A DNA stretch of 10,726 nucleotides from Bacteroidota bacterium (lineage in GTDB: Bacteria > Bacteroidota > Bacteroidia > Chitinophagales > Chitinophagaceae): the NCBI GenBank assembly GCA_947457085.1, contig CANGUS010000038.1, positions 1 through 10,726 on the forward strand, read 5' to 3'. The notes under the pieces were generated by a model, which did no database searches, was not told the origin of the DNA, and worked only from the letters and a program-made list of their open reading frames with translations. Shown in pieces: positions 1-6,109 of the stretch. Each line of letters starts with the position of its first letter. Position 1 is the first letter of the stretch. Position numbers and translations under genes: made by a program.

Positions 1-2
1 TG

Positions 3-1475
3 GAATTGAATTATTTTTCAAAATCGGGCAAGTCGAAAAATGATGGAACCACCATTGTCATTTTTGATGATTATACAATAGATACTGTTTTTAAGAAAAA
101 ATATTTTACCACTGAAGTAAGCTCAACTTCATTAGCAGCTTATGAACGAGATACAAATTTTTGGAATACGGTGCGCAAAGAACCATTGACCGAAAAAGAA
201 TTGCAGTTTATTCATTACAAAGACAGCATTTATGATTATACCCATACCACTCGATATTTAGATTCGATAGATAAAAAAAACAACCGAGTAACTTGGGAAG
301 AAGTGTTTTTAACAGGCGTTTCTTTTTATAAAAGATCGAATGATAGAACCCTTAGTTTTAATCCGGTCAGCTCTTTTTATCGGTTTTTATATCCAGGAGG
401 TGCTCGAATAGGCTTTGGCAACAATTATAAAATTACCCCTAAAAACAAAAAAACATTTTCACTGGGGACAGACCTTGCCTATGGGGGTGTAAAAAAAGAT
501 TTGATTGGATTTTTAAGAGGATTTTATCGATACAATCCATTTAACAACGGATATGTTAGCGTGAGTACGGGGCGAAATTATGAATTGGTTTTTGCGAATG
601 ATTCCTATATCAATATTTTGCGACGATCTAATTTTTATAGAAAAGATTTTATTGAATTGGAACATGGTGTTGAATTAATCAATGGATTGGTTTTGCGGAA
701 TCAAATAGAATATGCACACAGAACGCCCATTCAAATTAACAATACCGACAATGCGCTGGATCAATGGCTGAGTAATGCAGGTTCGGACACCTCAAAATAC
801 AATGTATTTAACCCCTACAATGTTTTTTACAATGTGATTACGTTGGAGTATACCCCAAGGCAAATGTATTTGCGTGAGCCCCGACAAAAAGTTATTTTAG
901 GATCCAAATATCCTACGATTTATGGCACTTGGAGAAAAGGGGTTCCTGGTGTTTTGAAAAGTATTGTAGATTATGATTATGTAGAGGTTGGTTTGAAACA
1001 ACGATTAAAATTGGGCTTACTTGGCATTTCAGAATACAAGGTTTTTACAGGGAATTTTTTAACTAAAACCAATTTACAACCGATTGATTATAAATTTATC
1101 AGGAGAGGCGACCCTTGGGTTTTTAATGAACCTACTCGAAATTTTCAATCATTGGATTCTACTTTTCCAGTGTTTAATACCTTTGTTGAAGGGCATTACT
1201 TGCATGAATTTTATGGTGCTTTAATTAATAAAATACCTTACTTGAAAAAATTAAAGCTGTATGAAATTGCGGGGAGTGGTGCCTTGTATGTACCTGAGCG
1301 AAAACTTATTTATTTTGAATTGTTTGCTGGTTTAGAAAAACCATTTAAGCTCTTTGGCGAAAAATTTAAATTGGGCGTTTATGTAGTGAGTAGCATTGCG
1401 AACCAACAAAACAATCCTTTTCAATTTAAAATTGGTGTGCAGCATTATGATATTTATAGAAATAGATGGGAGTAG
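3..1475 (+). CDS. DUF5686-family outer-membrane protein, C-terminal part (5' end outside window)
   Basis: The reading frame is open from the first complete codon in frame (position 3) to TAG at 1473-1475, so the true start lies upstream; the TTG at position 6 is unlikely to be a real start. The visible 490 or so residues resemble, from memory of the family, the C-terminal portion of DUF5686 / carboxypeptidase-regulatory-like proteins of Bacteroidota, which are usually about 800-850 residues with an N-terminal CarboxypepD_reg-like domain. Family-like landmarks are DTNFWNTVRKEPLTEKE near residue 50, YLDSIDKKNN near 85, the RRSNFYRKDF...ELINGLVLRNQIEY stretch near 205-235, and a C-terminus of the form NPFQFKIGVQHYDIYRNRWE. 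Alternating aromatic and polar residues throughout fit an outer-membrane beta-barrel. Function is unknown; an envelope role is inferred. It is convergent with ispE, and I see no hairpin terminator between them. Confidence 0.8.
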   Translation, partial: ELNYFSKSGKSKNDGTTIVIFDDYTIDTVFKKKYFTTEVSSTSLAAYERDTNFWNTVRKEPLTEKELQFIHYKDSIYDYTHTTRYLDSIDKKNNRVTWEEVFLTGVSFYKRSNDRTLSFNPVSSFYRFLYPGGARIGFGNNYKITPKNKKTFSLGTDLAYGGVKKDLIGFLRGFYRYNPFNNGYVSVSTGRNYELVFANDSYINILRRSNFYRKDFIELEHGVELINGLVLRNQIEYAHRTPIQINNTDNALDQWLSNAGSDTSKYNVFNPYNVFYNVITLEYTPRQMYLREPRQKVILGSKYPTIYGTWRKGVPGVLKSIVDYDYVEVGLKQRLKLGLLGISEYKVFTGNFLTKTNLQPIDYKFIRRGDPWVFNEPTRNFQSLDSTFPVFNTFVEGHYLHEFYGALINKIPYLKKLKLYEIAGSGALYVPERKLIYFELFAGLEKPFKLFGEKFKLGVYVVSSIANQQNNPFQFKIGVQHYDIYRNRWE

Positions 1476-1479
1476 TTTT

Positions 1480-1563
1480 TAATTGTTAATTATTAATGGT
1501 GAATTGTTAATTATTAATGGTGAATTGTTAATTATTAATGGTGAATTATTAATTGTTAATGGT
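1480..1563. repeat. 21-bp AT-rich tandem repeat, four copies
   Basis: Four head-to-tail units fill the gap between the convergent DUF5686 gene and ispE: 1480-1500, 1501-1521, 1522-1542 and 1543-1563. The unit is G followed by AATTGTTAATTATTAATGGT. Copies 2 and 3 are identical, copy 1 has T instead of the leading G, and copy 4 has two substitutions (AATTATTAATTGTTAATGGT). The units carry TAA stops and start about 5 bases after the upstream stop codon, so they are not coding. The period equals two helical turns. Copy number may vary between strains through slippage; any regulatory or termination role is unproven. Confidence 0.9.
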
Positions 1564-1580
1564 GCATTTTAAGTGATTTA

Positions 1581-2393
1581 TTATACAATATAAACACTCA
1601 TTCCTTCGAAGGTTTTTTTGATATTTTCTTTGTCTAAATCTTTATTAAAAATACCAAACATTGTACTGCCACTACCGCTCATAGAGGCATAAATTGCACC
1701 TTGTTGGTACATGGTATTTTTGATATTTTGTAGGACGGGATGGGCTTCAAAAATGGGTTTTTCAAAATCATTGATTAACTCCTCCTTCCAGGTTTGGATG
1801 GGTTGTTGTATGATTTCGAATACCGATTTTTGTGGTTGATGGGGTGTTAATTGAGCAAATGCCCAGCCGGTATTGACATGAATTTTGGGATTGACTAGCA
1901 CAAATTGATAGGCTACTAAATTCAATTGTATGATTTCCAATACTTCTCCTCTACTGGTTGCTTTGCATGGTTGATTATGAATAAAAAATGGACAATCGCT
2001 ACCTAATTGTGCTGCATATTCAATCATTTTTTGTTTGGTGATTTCTAATTGAAAGTGCTTATTTAAAGCCATGAGCATAAAAGATGCATCGGCCGAACCC
2101 CCACCCAAGCCGGCTCCTGTAGGAATATTTTTCAATAGATGAATATGTATATTCGGCAAATGAGGGTAATCTTTTTTTAGTAAATGATACGCTTTTAAAA
2201 CAATATTTTCCTCCATATTGCCTGGAATTTGAATACCACTCATTTCGAATTTCATTTCGTTGGACTCAATGAACTCGAGGGTATCGAAAAGGGCAATGGG
2301 ATAAAAGATGGTTTCTAAATCATGGAAGCCATCGGCACGTTTGCGAAGTATATGTAAGCCTAAATTTATTTTTGCGTTTGGAAATTGTATCAC
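1581..2393 (-). CDS. ispE: 4-diphosphocytidyl-2-C-methyl-D-erythritol kinase (IspE)
   Basis: IspE phosphorylates the 2-hydroxyl of CDP-methylerythritol with ATP, the fourth step of the MEP pathway to isopentenyl diphosphate, in the cytoplasm. At 270 residues it is near the normal family length. Visible GHMP-kinase features: N-terminal PNAKINLGL (residues 5-13, with Lys8 matching the catalytic lysine), DGFHDLETIF (21-30), the glycine-rich ATP loop PTGAGLGGGSADA (91-103), GSDCPFF with the catalytic-type Asp133, and the C-terminal MSGSGSTMFG (238-247). The start is GTG at 2393-2391: it gives the conserved MIxFPNAKINLGL beginning, no in-frame ATG lies upstream, and a stop occurs 7 codons before it. 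No clear Shine-Dalgarno is present, as is normal in Bacteroidota. An orphan duplicate of the propeller gene's 3' end stops 13 bp upstream, suggesting ispE was once the downstream partner of that gene. Confidence 0.96.
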   Translation of the reverse strand: MIQFPNAKINLGLHILRKRADGFHDLETIFYPIALFDTLEFIESNEMKFEMSGIQIPGNMEENIVLKAYHLLKKDYPHLPNIHIHLLKNIPTGAGLGGGSADASFMLMALNKHFQLEITKQKMIEYAAQLGSDCPFFIHNQPCKATSRGEVLEIIQLNLVAYQFVLVNPKIHVNTGWAFAQLTPHQPQKSVFEIIQQPIQTWKEELINDFEKPIFEAHPVLQNIKNTMYQQGAIYASMSGSGSTMFGIFNKDLDKENIKKTFEGMSVYIV

Positions 2394-2406
2394 GGTGTAA
2401 AGATAA

Positions 2407-2448
2407 TTATTCTAACTCCATTTTTCTAAACTTTACTGATGTAGTGTA
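2407..2448 (-). pseudogene. Orphan 3'-end fragment of the sialidase-like propeller gene (left copy of a 46-bp direct repeat)
   Basis: Positions 2405-2450 match 4162-4207 at 44 of 46 bases; the only differences are the adjacent bases 2438-2439. Read on the minus strand, 2448-2407 encodes YTTSVKFRKMELE followed by TAA, the same C-terminus as the intact gene (YTTVVKFRKMELE) with one Val-to-Ser change, still in frame and still ending at the stop. The rest of the gene is absent: palindromic repeat A begins immediately on its upstream side at 2451. It cannot make a useful protein. It is best read as one arm of a direct repeat flanking 2451-4161, left by an insertion with target duplication, or as the remnant of a tandem gene copy later deleted. 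Which of these happened is inference. Confidence 0.85.
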
Positions 2449-2450
2449 TT

Positions 2451-2516
2451 GTCTTACAGGTTGGTATCTCACCAAACTGCTTATTTCGGTTGGTGAGACA
2501 CCAACCGATAGGTAAA
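2451..2516. repeat. Nested palindromic repeat, copy A (full length)
   Basis: This 66-bp element runs from GTCTTACAGG to GATAGGTAAA. Long arms GGTTGGTATCTCACCAA (2459-2475) and TTGGTGAGACACCAACC (2490-2506) are complementary except for one base, with a 14-base middle. Each arm is itself a small hairpin: the right half (2486-2508) has a perfect 10-bp stem TCGGTTGGTG around the loop AGA, and the left half has TTGGT/ACCAA around a short loop. The element can therefore fold as one long stem or as two hairpins. Copies B, C and D lie at 3991-4163. The copy abuts the orphan gene tail on its left. The architecture resembles paired REP-type elements; no REP-associated transposase is in the window. Confidence 0.88.
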
Positions 2517-2581
2517 CAAGGGCGAGAAGCAAGGCATTAACCATAAATTACCAATTATTTTCCCCAATGTATCATATCGGA

Positions 2582-2620
2582 TATTGTTTATTTAAACAAT
2601 AAGCATCAATTTTATACTTT
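2582..2620 (+). promoter_or_regulatory. Possible promoter with overlapping 20-bp palindrome upstream of the LamG gene
   Basis: A perfect inverted repeat TATTGTTTA-TT-TAAACAATA spans 2582-2601. It overlaps a weak upstream box TTTA (2591-2594), which lies 18 bp before TATACTTT (2613-2620), a partial match to the Bacteroidota -7 consensus TAnnTTTG. The predicted transcript start would be about 5-10 bases before the ATG at 2634. The palindrome position would suit an operator, but AT-rich palindromes arise easily by chance here and no regulator is encoded nearby. Confidence 0.35.
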
Positions 2621-2633
2621 CTAAATTATAAAA

Positions 2634-3911
2634 ATGAAAAACAAAATTTTATTGCTAATTATAGTGGCAACGTTAGGATTAAAAACTGCAACGATGGCGC
2701 AAGTACCCTCTTATGTACCTACCAATGGATTAGTTGGTTATTGGCCTTTTAATGGTAATGCCAATGATGAAAGTGGGAATGGAAATAATGGAACAGTGAA
2801 TGGAGCTACTTTGACAACGGATAGAAATGGGAATGGGAATGCAGCTTATAGTTTTGATGGGGTGGATGATTATATTAGTTGTTTAAATAATAATATTCCT
2901 ACAGGAAATTCTTCAAGAACATTTGGTGCTTGGTTCTATCTATCTCCTACAAATGGTTATTCGGATGGATATTCAGTACTTTCTTACGGTACAAAAACTT
3001 TCCCTGATGGAAGGTTAAATGATATATTTATTAAAGAAAATGAAGTAGAATTTAATACTCACATGAATTATACTTTAAATACAAATCCATTAAATAATAA
3101 TAATATTTGGCACAACATTTTTGTAACTTATGATAATACAAACTTCTCATCAATTATTATTTATTTAGATGGTATTCAGATACAAAGTTCAAATTTTAAT
3201 CTTGTTAATTTGAATGCATTAAATACTTTAAACACCAATGTTTTATTTGGTAAAGCTATAGTTCAATACGCATCAAGTTTTTATTTTAATGGTATTTTAG
3301 ACGACATCGGCATTTGGAACCGTGCCCTCACTCAACAGGAAATAACTGATTTATACAATAGCTGTCAGCTAGCAGTTAATATCCAACCTGCTAATCAAAC
3401 CATCAACATCAACAATACTGCACAATTTATTGTGGGTTCATCTGATACCAATGCTACTTATCAATGGCAAACAGACCTTGGTTTAGGATTTCAAAATTTA
3501 AGCAATGTAGGGCAATACAGTGGTACTACCAATGATACTTTATCGGTTTCTAATGTGACAATAAGTAATGACAATCAGCAATTCCGTTGTATTATCAATA
3601 GTGGTTCATGTGCAGATACTTCAAATGTTGCTGTGTTATCCGTGAACAATAATGTTGGTATCCATGAAACTGCTCAACACAATTTATTCTCTGTGTTTCC
3701 AAATCCAGCCCACAATGTAATCAATGTAAAAGCAGATCATAAACTCATCGGTTCGGTGTTTACCATTTATGACAATACAGGCAAAGCGGTGCAATCGGGC
3801 AAAATAAACGCTGCAAACACAAGTATTGAATTGAGTAATTTATCGAGTGGGATTTATTTATTTAGCGTGGGTAATCATGTGAAGCAGCCGTTTAAGGTTA
3901 TTAAAGAATAA
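2634..3911 (+). CDS. Secreted LamG / Ig-like protein with T9SS C-terminal sorting domain
   Basis: A 425-residue surface or secreted protein. Residues 1-22 form a signal peptide (MKNKILLLIIVATLGLK... then MAQ). Residues 31-245 form a LamG/concanavalin-A-like domain: GLVGYWPFNGNANDESGNGN (32-51), YSFDGVDDYI (72-81), WHNIFVTYDN (159-168), IYLDG (176-180) and DDIGIWNRALTQQEI (223-237). Residues 246-337 look Ig-like (YQWQTD near 276; cysteines 319 and 326). Residues 350-425 are a type A T9SS sorting domain: FSVFPNPAHNVINV, YDNTGKAV, LSNLSSGIYLFSV, and a terminal basic stretch. The ATG sits in an A-rich context typical of the phylum. Such proteins are exported by the Por/Spr system and attached or released; the ligand cannot be predicted. 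The gene lies alone inside the direct-repeat-bounded segment. Its middle (about 3001-3300) is 22% GC by hand count against 37% for 3301-3600, suggesting a mosaic. Confidence 0.93.
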   Translation: MKNKILLLIIVATLGLKTATMAQVPSYVPTNGLVGYWPFNGNANDESGNGNNGTVNGATLTTDRNGNGNAAYSFDGVDDYISCLNNNIPTGNSSRTFGAWFYLSPTNGYSDGYSVLSYGTKTFPDGRLNDIFIKENEVEFNTHMNYTLNTNPLNNNNIWHNIFVTYDNTNFSSIIIYLDGIQIQSSNFNLVNLNALNTLNTNVLFGKAIVQYASSFYFNGILDDIGIWNRALTQQEITDLYNSCQLAVNIQPANQTININNTAQFIVGSSDTNATYQWQTDLGLGFQNLSNVGQYSGTTNDTLSVSNVTISNDNQQFRCIINSGSCADTSNVAVLSVNNNVGIHETAQHNLFSVFPNPAHNVINVKADHKLIGSVFTIYDNTGKAVQSGKINAANTSIELSNLSSGIYLFSVGNHVKQPFKVIKE

Positions 3912-3936
3912 CTAGCAAGTTGTTTTATAATAAAAT

Positions 3937-3970
3937 AAAAAATCCGAAGCAAAATGCTTCGGATTTTTTT
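3937..3970. terminator. Bidirectional intrinsic terminator after the LamG gene
   Basis: A perfect 11-bp stem AATCCGAAGCA (3941-3951) / TGCTTCGGATT (3955-3965) closes a 3-base loop. It is followed by a T-run to 3970 and preceded by a complementary A-run (3937-3942), so it can work in both directions. It lies 25 bases after the LamG stop. It could also stop minus-strand transcripts coming from the propeller gene after they cross repeats D, C and B. Confidence 0.92.
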
Positions 3971-3990
3971 ATCAAAGTATTGAAGTGTTT

Positions 3991-4056
3991 GTCTTACAGG
4001 TTGGTATCTCACCAAACCGCTTATTTCAATTGATGAGACACAAATAGATAGGTAAA
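3991..4056. repeat. Nested palindromic repeat, copy B (degenerate right arm)
   Basis: Same 66-bp frame as copy A, from GTCTTACAGG to GATAGGTAAA. The left half matches copy A (GGTTGGTATCTCACCAA), but the right half carries several substitutions (ATTGATGAGACACAAATAG in place of GTTGGTGAGACACCAACCG), which break both the long stem and the right-hand hairpin. The flank just left of it (AGTGTTT) resembles the flank of copy A (AGTGTATT), so A and B may share slightly more than the core. Confidence 0.85.
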
Positions 4057-4061
4057 TTATT

Positions 4062-4098
4062 GTCTTACAGGTTGGTGTCTCACCAAACTGCTTATTTT
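4062..4098. repeat. Nested palindromic repeat, copy C (left half only)
   Basis: A 37-bp truncated copy from GTCTTACAGG through CTTATTTT. It contains the left hairpin (TTGGTG-TCT-CACCAA) and then breaks directly into copy D, without the right half. It follows copy B after only five bases. The left arm carries GGTGTCTC as in copy D, rather than GGTATCTC as in A and B, so C and D look like a recent partial tandem duplication. Confidence 0.85.
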
Positions 4099-4163
4099 GT
4101 CTACAGGTTGGTGTCTCACCAAACTGCTTATTTCGGTTGGTGAGACACCAACCGATAGGTAAA
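4099..4163. repeat. Nested palindromic repeat, copy D (full length, abuts a stop codon)
   Basis: The best-formed copy. Arms GGTTGGTGTCTCACCAA (4106-4122) and TTGGTGAGACACCAACC (4137-4153) are perfectly complementary over 17 bp, and the right half (4133-4155) also folds alone as a 10-bp stem with loop AGA. One T is missing near the left end (GTCTACAGG). It ends at 4163, directly against the TAA stop (4166-4164) of the minus-strand propeller gene, so that mRNA would carry a strong hairpin immediately after its stop codon. A role in mRNA 3'-end protection or attenuation is inference. Confidence 0.9.
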
Positions 4164-4207
4164 TTATTCTAACTCCATTTTTCTAAACTTTACTACTGTA
4201 GTGTATT
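4162..4207. repeat. 46-bp direct repeat, right copy (3' end of the propeller gene)
   Basis: This stretch matches 2405-2450 at 44 of 46 bases in the same orientation. Here it is the functional 3' end of the sialidase-like gene, including its stop codon. Together the two copies bound 2451-4161, which holds the LamG gene and all palindromic repeats. Confidence 0.88.
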
Positions 4208-5399
4208 TGGTAGCTTCTGTCCAAACCATGGCAATGGTATTCCCTATTGCACAAACGTTGATATAATCGCCAAAGAAGATTTCTTTACGTGGTACTTGAC
4301 TGGGTTTTTCGTTGATGCGAATGGTTTTAAATTCGGTCGCATGTTGTAGTTTATAACTTAGGTATACATTTATCCATCCATTTTTTACGCCATAATAAAG
4401 CACATAGTAATTGCCCGTAGTTTCATCCATATAGGCGTGTGGCATCATGTAATGCGTGTTAGAATCAAGCAAAGGGAAATTGTTTTTTTGCCAAGACTGT
4501 CCTTTGTTGTTGCTTTCAAAAACGAATACTCGGTTGAAATTATTTTCTTCAAATGCAGCACAACAGAAGAGTGTTTGATTTTTATCGATGGCTAAAAAAG
4601 GCATGCCGTTGGTTCTGTAAAAATCGGGCAAAGTTAAGTCCCACCCTTTGGGTGTTTGCGCAATGATTTGGTCTGTACCCCAGGTTTTTCCATTGTCGAA
4701 ACTTTGATCGAAATAGATTTTTTCATTGCCTGCCCAAGCCATATAGATTTCGCCCTGGTTGCCTACACAGGTGGTCGCTCCTTCCATGGTGCTGTCGCTG
4801 TCGATGCAATTGCCATTGATATCATTTACTTGCACGGGTTGGCTAGCTACGTTGTTTTGAATGGCTGAAAACAATATTCGGGAGGAGTCGGTTTGCGCTG
4901 CACTGCCATATTTGTCGAACTCGGTCCAGCTAACTTGGAGTTGATTATTATGAATGCTTAGCCAGGCTTTGTCTTGCATTTTTCCGTTTTTACCGATGCC
5001 GATTCCATCATCAAAAGACTTGCCTTTATTCGTGCTCTTTTGCACCACCATTTGATCAAAAAATGCTGGCCAAGTTTTGTTTTTAGCTTTGGCTAAATGC
5101 GCATAATAAGCCGTACCTTTTTCATCAAATATCAAGACTGGATCGCCATAAACTCCCAAACTACTCTTTGCAATGTAATGTTTGAATTTTTTGCCTCCGT
5201 TTTTGGACCAGTATATGTGGTTGGTATTGGTGGCAACAATGATGTTTAATTTATTTGTAGGGTTGATGGCAATCGATGGCTCATTGGCTTCATGCTTGGG
5301 CAAACTTACCGTAATTACTTGCATTAATTTTTGAGCCCTCAACATAGGAAAGAAGGCAATCAATAACGTAAAAACAAAAACGGCTTTTAGGATCCTCAT
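4164..5399 (-). CDS. Secreted BNR/Asp-box (sialidase-like) beta-propeller protein
   Basis: A 411-residue protein with a signal peptide (MRILKAVFVFTLLIAFFPML, likely cleaved near RAQ at 21-23). Four Asp-box-like motifs of the form SxDxGxxW/F are visible: SKNGGKKF (65-72), STNKGKSF (122-129), SFDNGKTW (233-240) and SNNKGQSW (296-303). FFGDYINVCAIGNTIAMVWTE (375-395) resembles the closing blade of sialidase-fold proteins. This supports a sialidase-superfamily propeller located in the periplasm, on the surface or outside the cell. I could not identify a convincing catalytic arginine triad, so sialidase activity should not be assumed. There is no T9SS sorting domain. The ATG is 8 bp after the stop of the PorT-like gene, so the two are probably one operon. 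The 3' end is duplicated at 2407-2448, and palindrome D follows the stop directly. Sequence before ispE suggests ispE formerly followed this gene. Confidence 0.82.
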   Translation of the reverse strand: MRILKAVFVFTLLIAFFPMLRAQKLMQVITVSLPKHEANEPSIAINPTNKLNIIVATNTNHIYWSKNGGKKFKHYIAKSSLGVYGDPVLIFDEKGTAYYAHLAKAKNKTWPAFFDQMVVQKSTNKGKSFDDGIGIGKNGKMQDKAWLSIHNNQLQVSWTEFDKYGSAAQTDSSRILFSAIQNNVASQPVQVNDINGNCIDSDSTMEGATTCVGNQGEIYMAWAGNEKIYFDQSFDNGKTWGTDQIIAQTPKGWDLTLPDFYRTNGMPFLAIDKNQTLFCCAAFEENNFNRVFVFESNNKGQSWQKNNFPLLDSNTHYMMPHAYMDETTGNYYVLYYGVKNGWINVYLSYKLQHATEFKTIRINEKPSQVPRKEIFFGDYINVCAIGNTIAMVWTEATKYTTVVKFRKMELE

Positions 5400-5407
5400 C
5401 TTCTAGA

Positions 5408-6073
5408 TTAAAACATATATAAAATTCGAGTCGTCCAAACATTGTTAAATTGTTCACTTCTACCGGTTAAACTATTCCCATTATTTCTGATAGAAAATAA
5501 AGAATAATTGAAACGTAAATTGATAAAAAAGCCTTCCCATATATGTGCGTTTCCATTTAAAACAAAATTCATATCTAATTTTTTAAATGGATATAATTTA
5601 GCATCTTGCTCGTAAGTGATGCCTGTATTGGTAGTGTAATTTTCTTTGCTGCCGATTAAATACCCAAGCGCAAACCCGGCACCGAAATTCGTTTTTCTTT
5701 CTTCGAAATAATTCAAGAGAATAGGCATTTCGGCATAATTGAGATTGATTCGGTATTTAAGTAAGGTGGTTTGTTTGTCATTAGCTAATGCGGATTGATT
5801 ATTACCCGTGCGGCTACCTTTTTGAGCATACGAAAACTCTATGCTTGGGGCAAACTGCTCCGCTAATTTCATGAACAAAACCCCACCAACATTAAAGCCC
5901 GCTTTGTGGTAACCCGCGAAATTATCCCCATCAACTTGGGAAAAATTAAAGCCGCCTATTAGACCGCCATAAAACAAGCGACTAGGCTCATAATATTGGG
6001 CATTCGCAAATTGTGTGAATAAGTTACACGTTAATAAAAAAAATAGAACCTTCTTTTTCAGTAATTTAGCCAT
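5408..6073 (-). CDS. PorT-family outer-membrane beta-barrel protein
   Basis: A 221-residue protein with a basic N-terminus, hydrophobic core and an ANA-Q cleavage site (residues 23-26). The mature part begins with the family-like pattern RLFYGGLIGGFNFSQVDGD (32-50), HKAGFNVGGVLF (56-67), PSIEFSYAQKGSR (76-88) and YRINLNYAEMPILLNYF (107-123), typical of the small OMP_b-brl_2 / PorT-like barrels of Bacteroidota. It ends in an aromatic residue (RILYMF), as expected for outer-membrane insertion by Bam. The similarity is to the broad family; it should not be equated with the T9SS component PorT/SprT itself. It is probably the first gene of a two-gene operon with the propeller gene. Its ATG (6073-6071) lies 35 bp from a divergent gene, and the likely -7 box overlaps that gene's start codon. 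Confidence 0.8.
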   Translation of the reverse strand: MAKLLKKKVLFFLLTCNLFTQFANAQYYEPSRLFYGGLIGGFNFSQVDGDNFAGYHKAGFNVGGVLFMKLAEQFAPSIEFSYAQKGSRTGNNQSALANDKQTTLLKYRINLNYAEMPILLNYFEERKTNFGAGFALGYLIGSKENYTTNTGITYEQDAKLYPFKKLDMNFVLNGNAHIWEGFFINLRFNYSLFSIRNNGNSLTGRSEQFNNVWTTRILYMF

Positions 6074-6101
6074 CTTAATTAAGTATTATTTTTATATAAC
6101 G

Positions 6102-6109
6102 CAAATATA
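6102..6109 (-). promoter_or_regulatory. Candidate -7 box (TATATTTG) for the PorT-like/propeller operon
   Basis: On the minus strand 6109-6102 reads TATATTTG, a full match to the Bacteroidota -7 consensus TAnnTTTG. It is about 28 bases upstream of the PorT-like ATG. I could not find a good TTTG box 19-21 bp further upstream, which would lie within the 91-residue gene. The box shares its last base with the ATG of the divergent gene at 6109. The 10-bp palindrome CTTAATTAAG (6074-6083) lies in the same gap. Confidence 0.4.

Noticed and set aside
2451..4163. Palindromic repeats as a CRISPR array
   Set aside because: Only four copies, one truncated, with spacings of 1475, 5 and 0 bases instead of regular unique spacers, and no cas genes.
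2451..4163. Palindromic repeats as integron attC sites around a gene cassette
   Set aside because: The size and imperfect palindromy are suggestive, but the GTTRRRY/RYYYAAC core sites are not visible at the ends, several copies are adjacent with no cassette between them, and no integrase is present.
4656..4868. Plus-strand 70-codon frame inside the propeller gene
   Set aside because: Lies wholly antisense to a well-supported gene and has no recognisable domain.
5408..6073. PorT-like protein as a lipoprotein (LLTC near residues 13-16)
   Set aside because: The residue before the cysteine is Thr, a poor lipobox, and a good signal peptidase I site (ANA-Q) follows nine residues later.
5408..6073. 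Assignment as the T9SS component PorT/SprT
   Set aside because: The sequence matches the broad small-barrel family, and no other T9SS core gene is nearby; the specific assignment cannot be supported.
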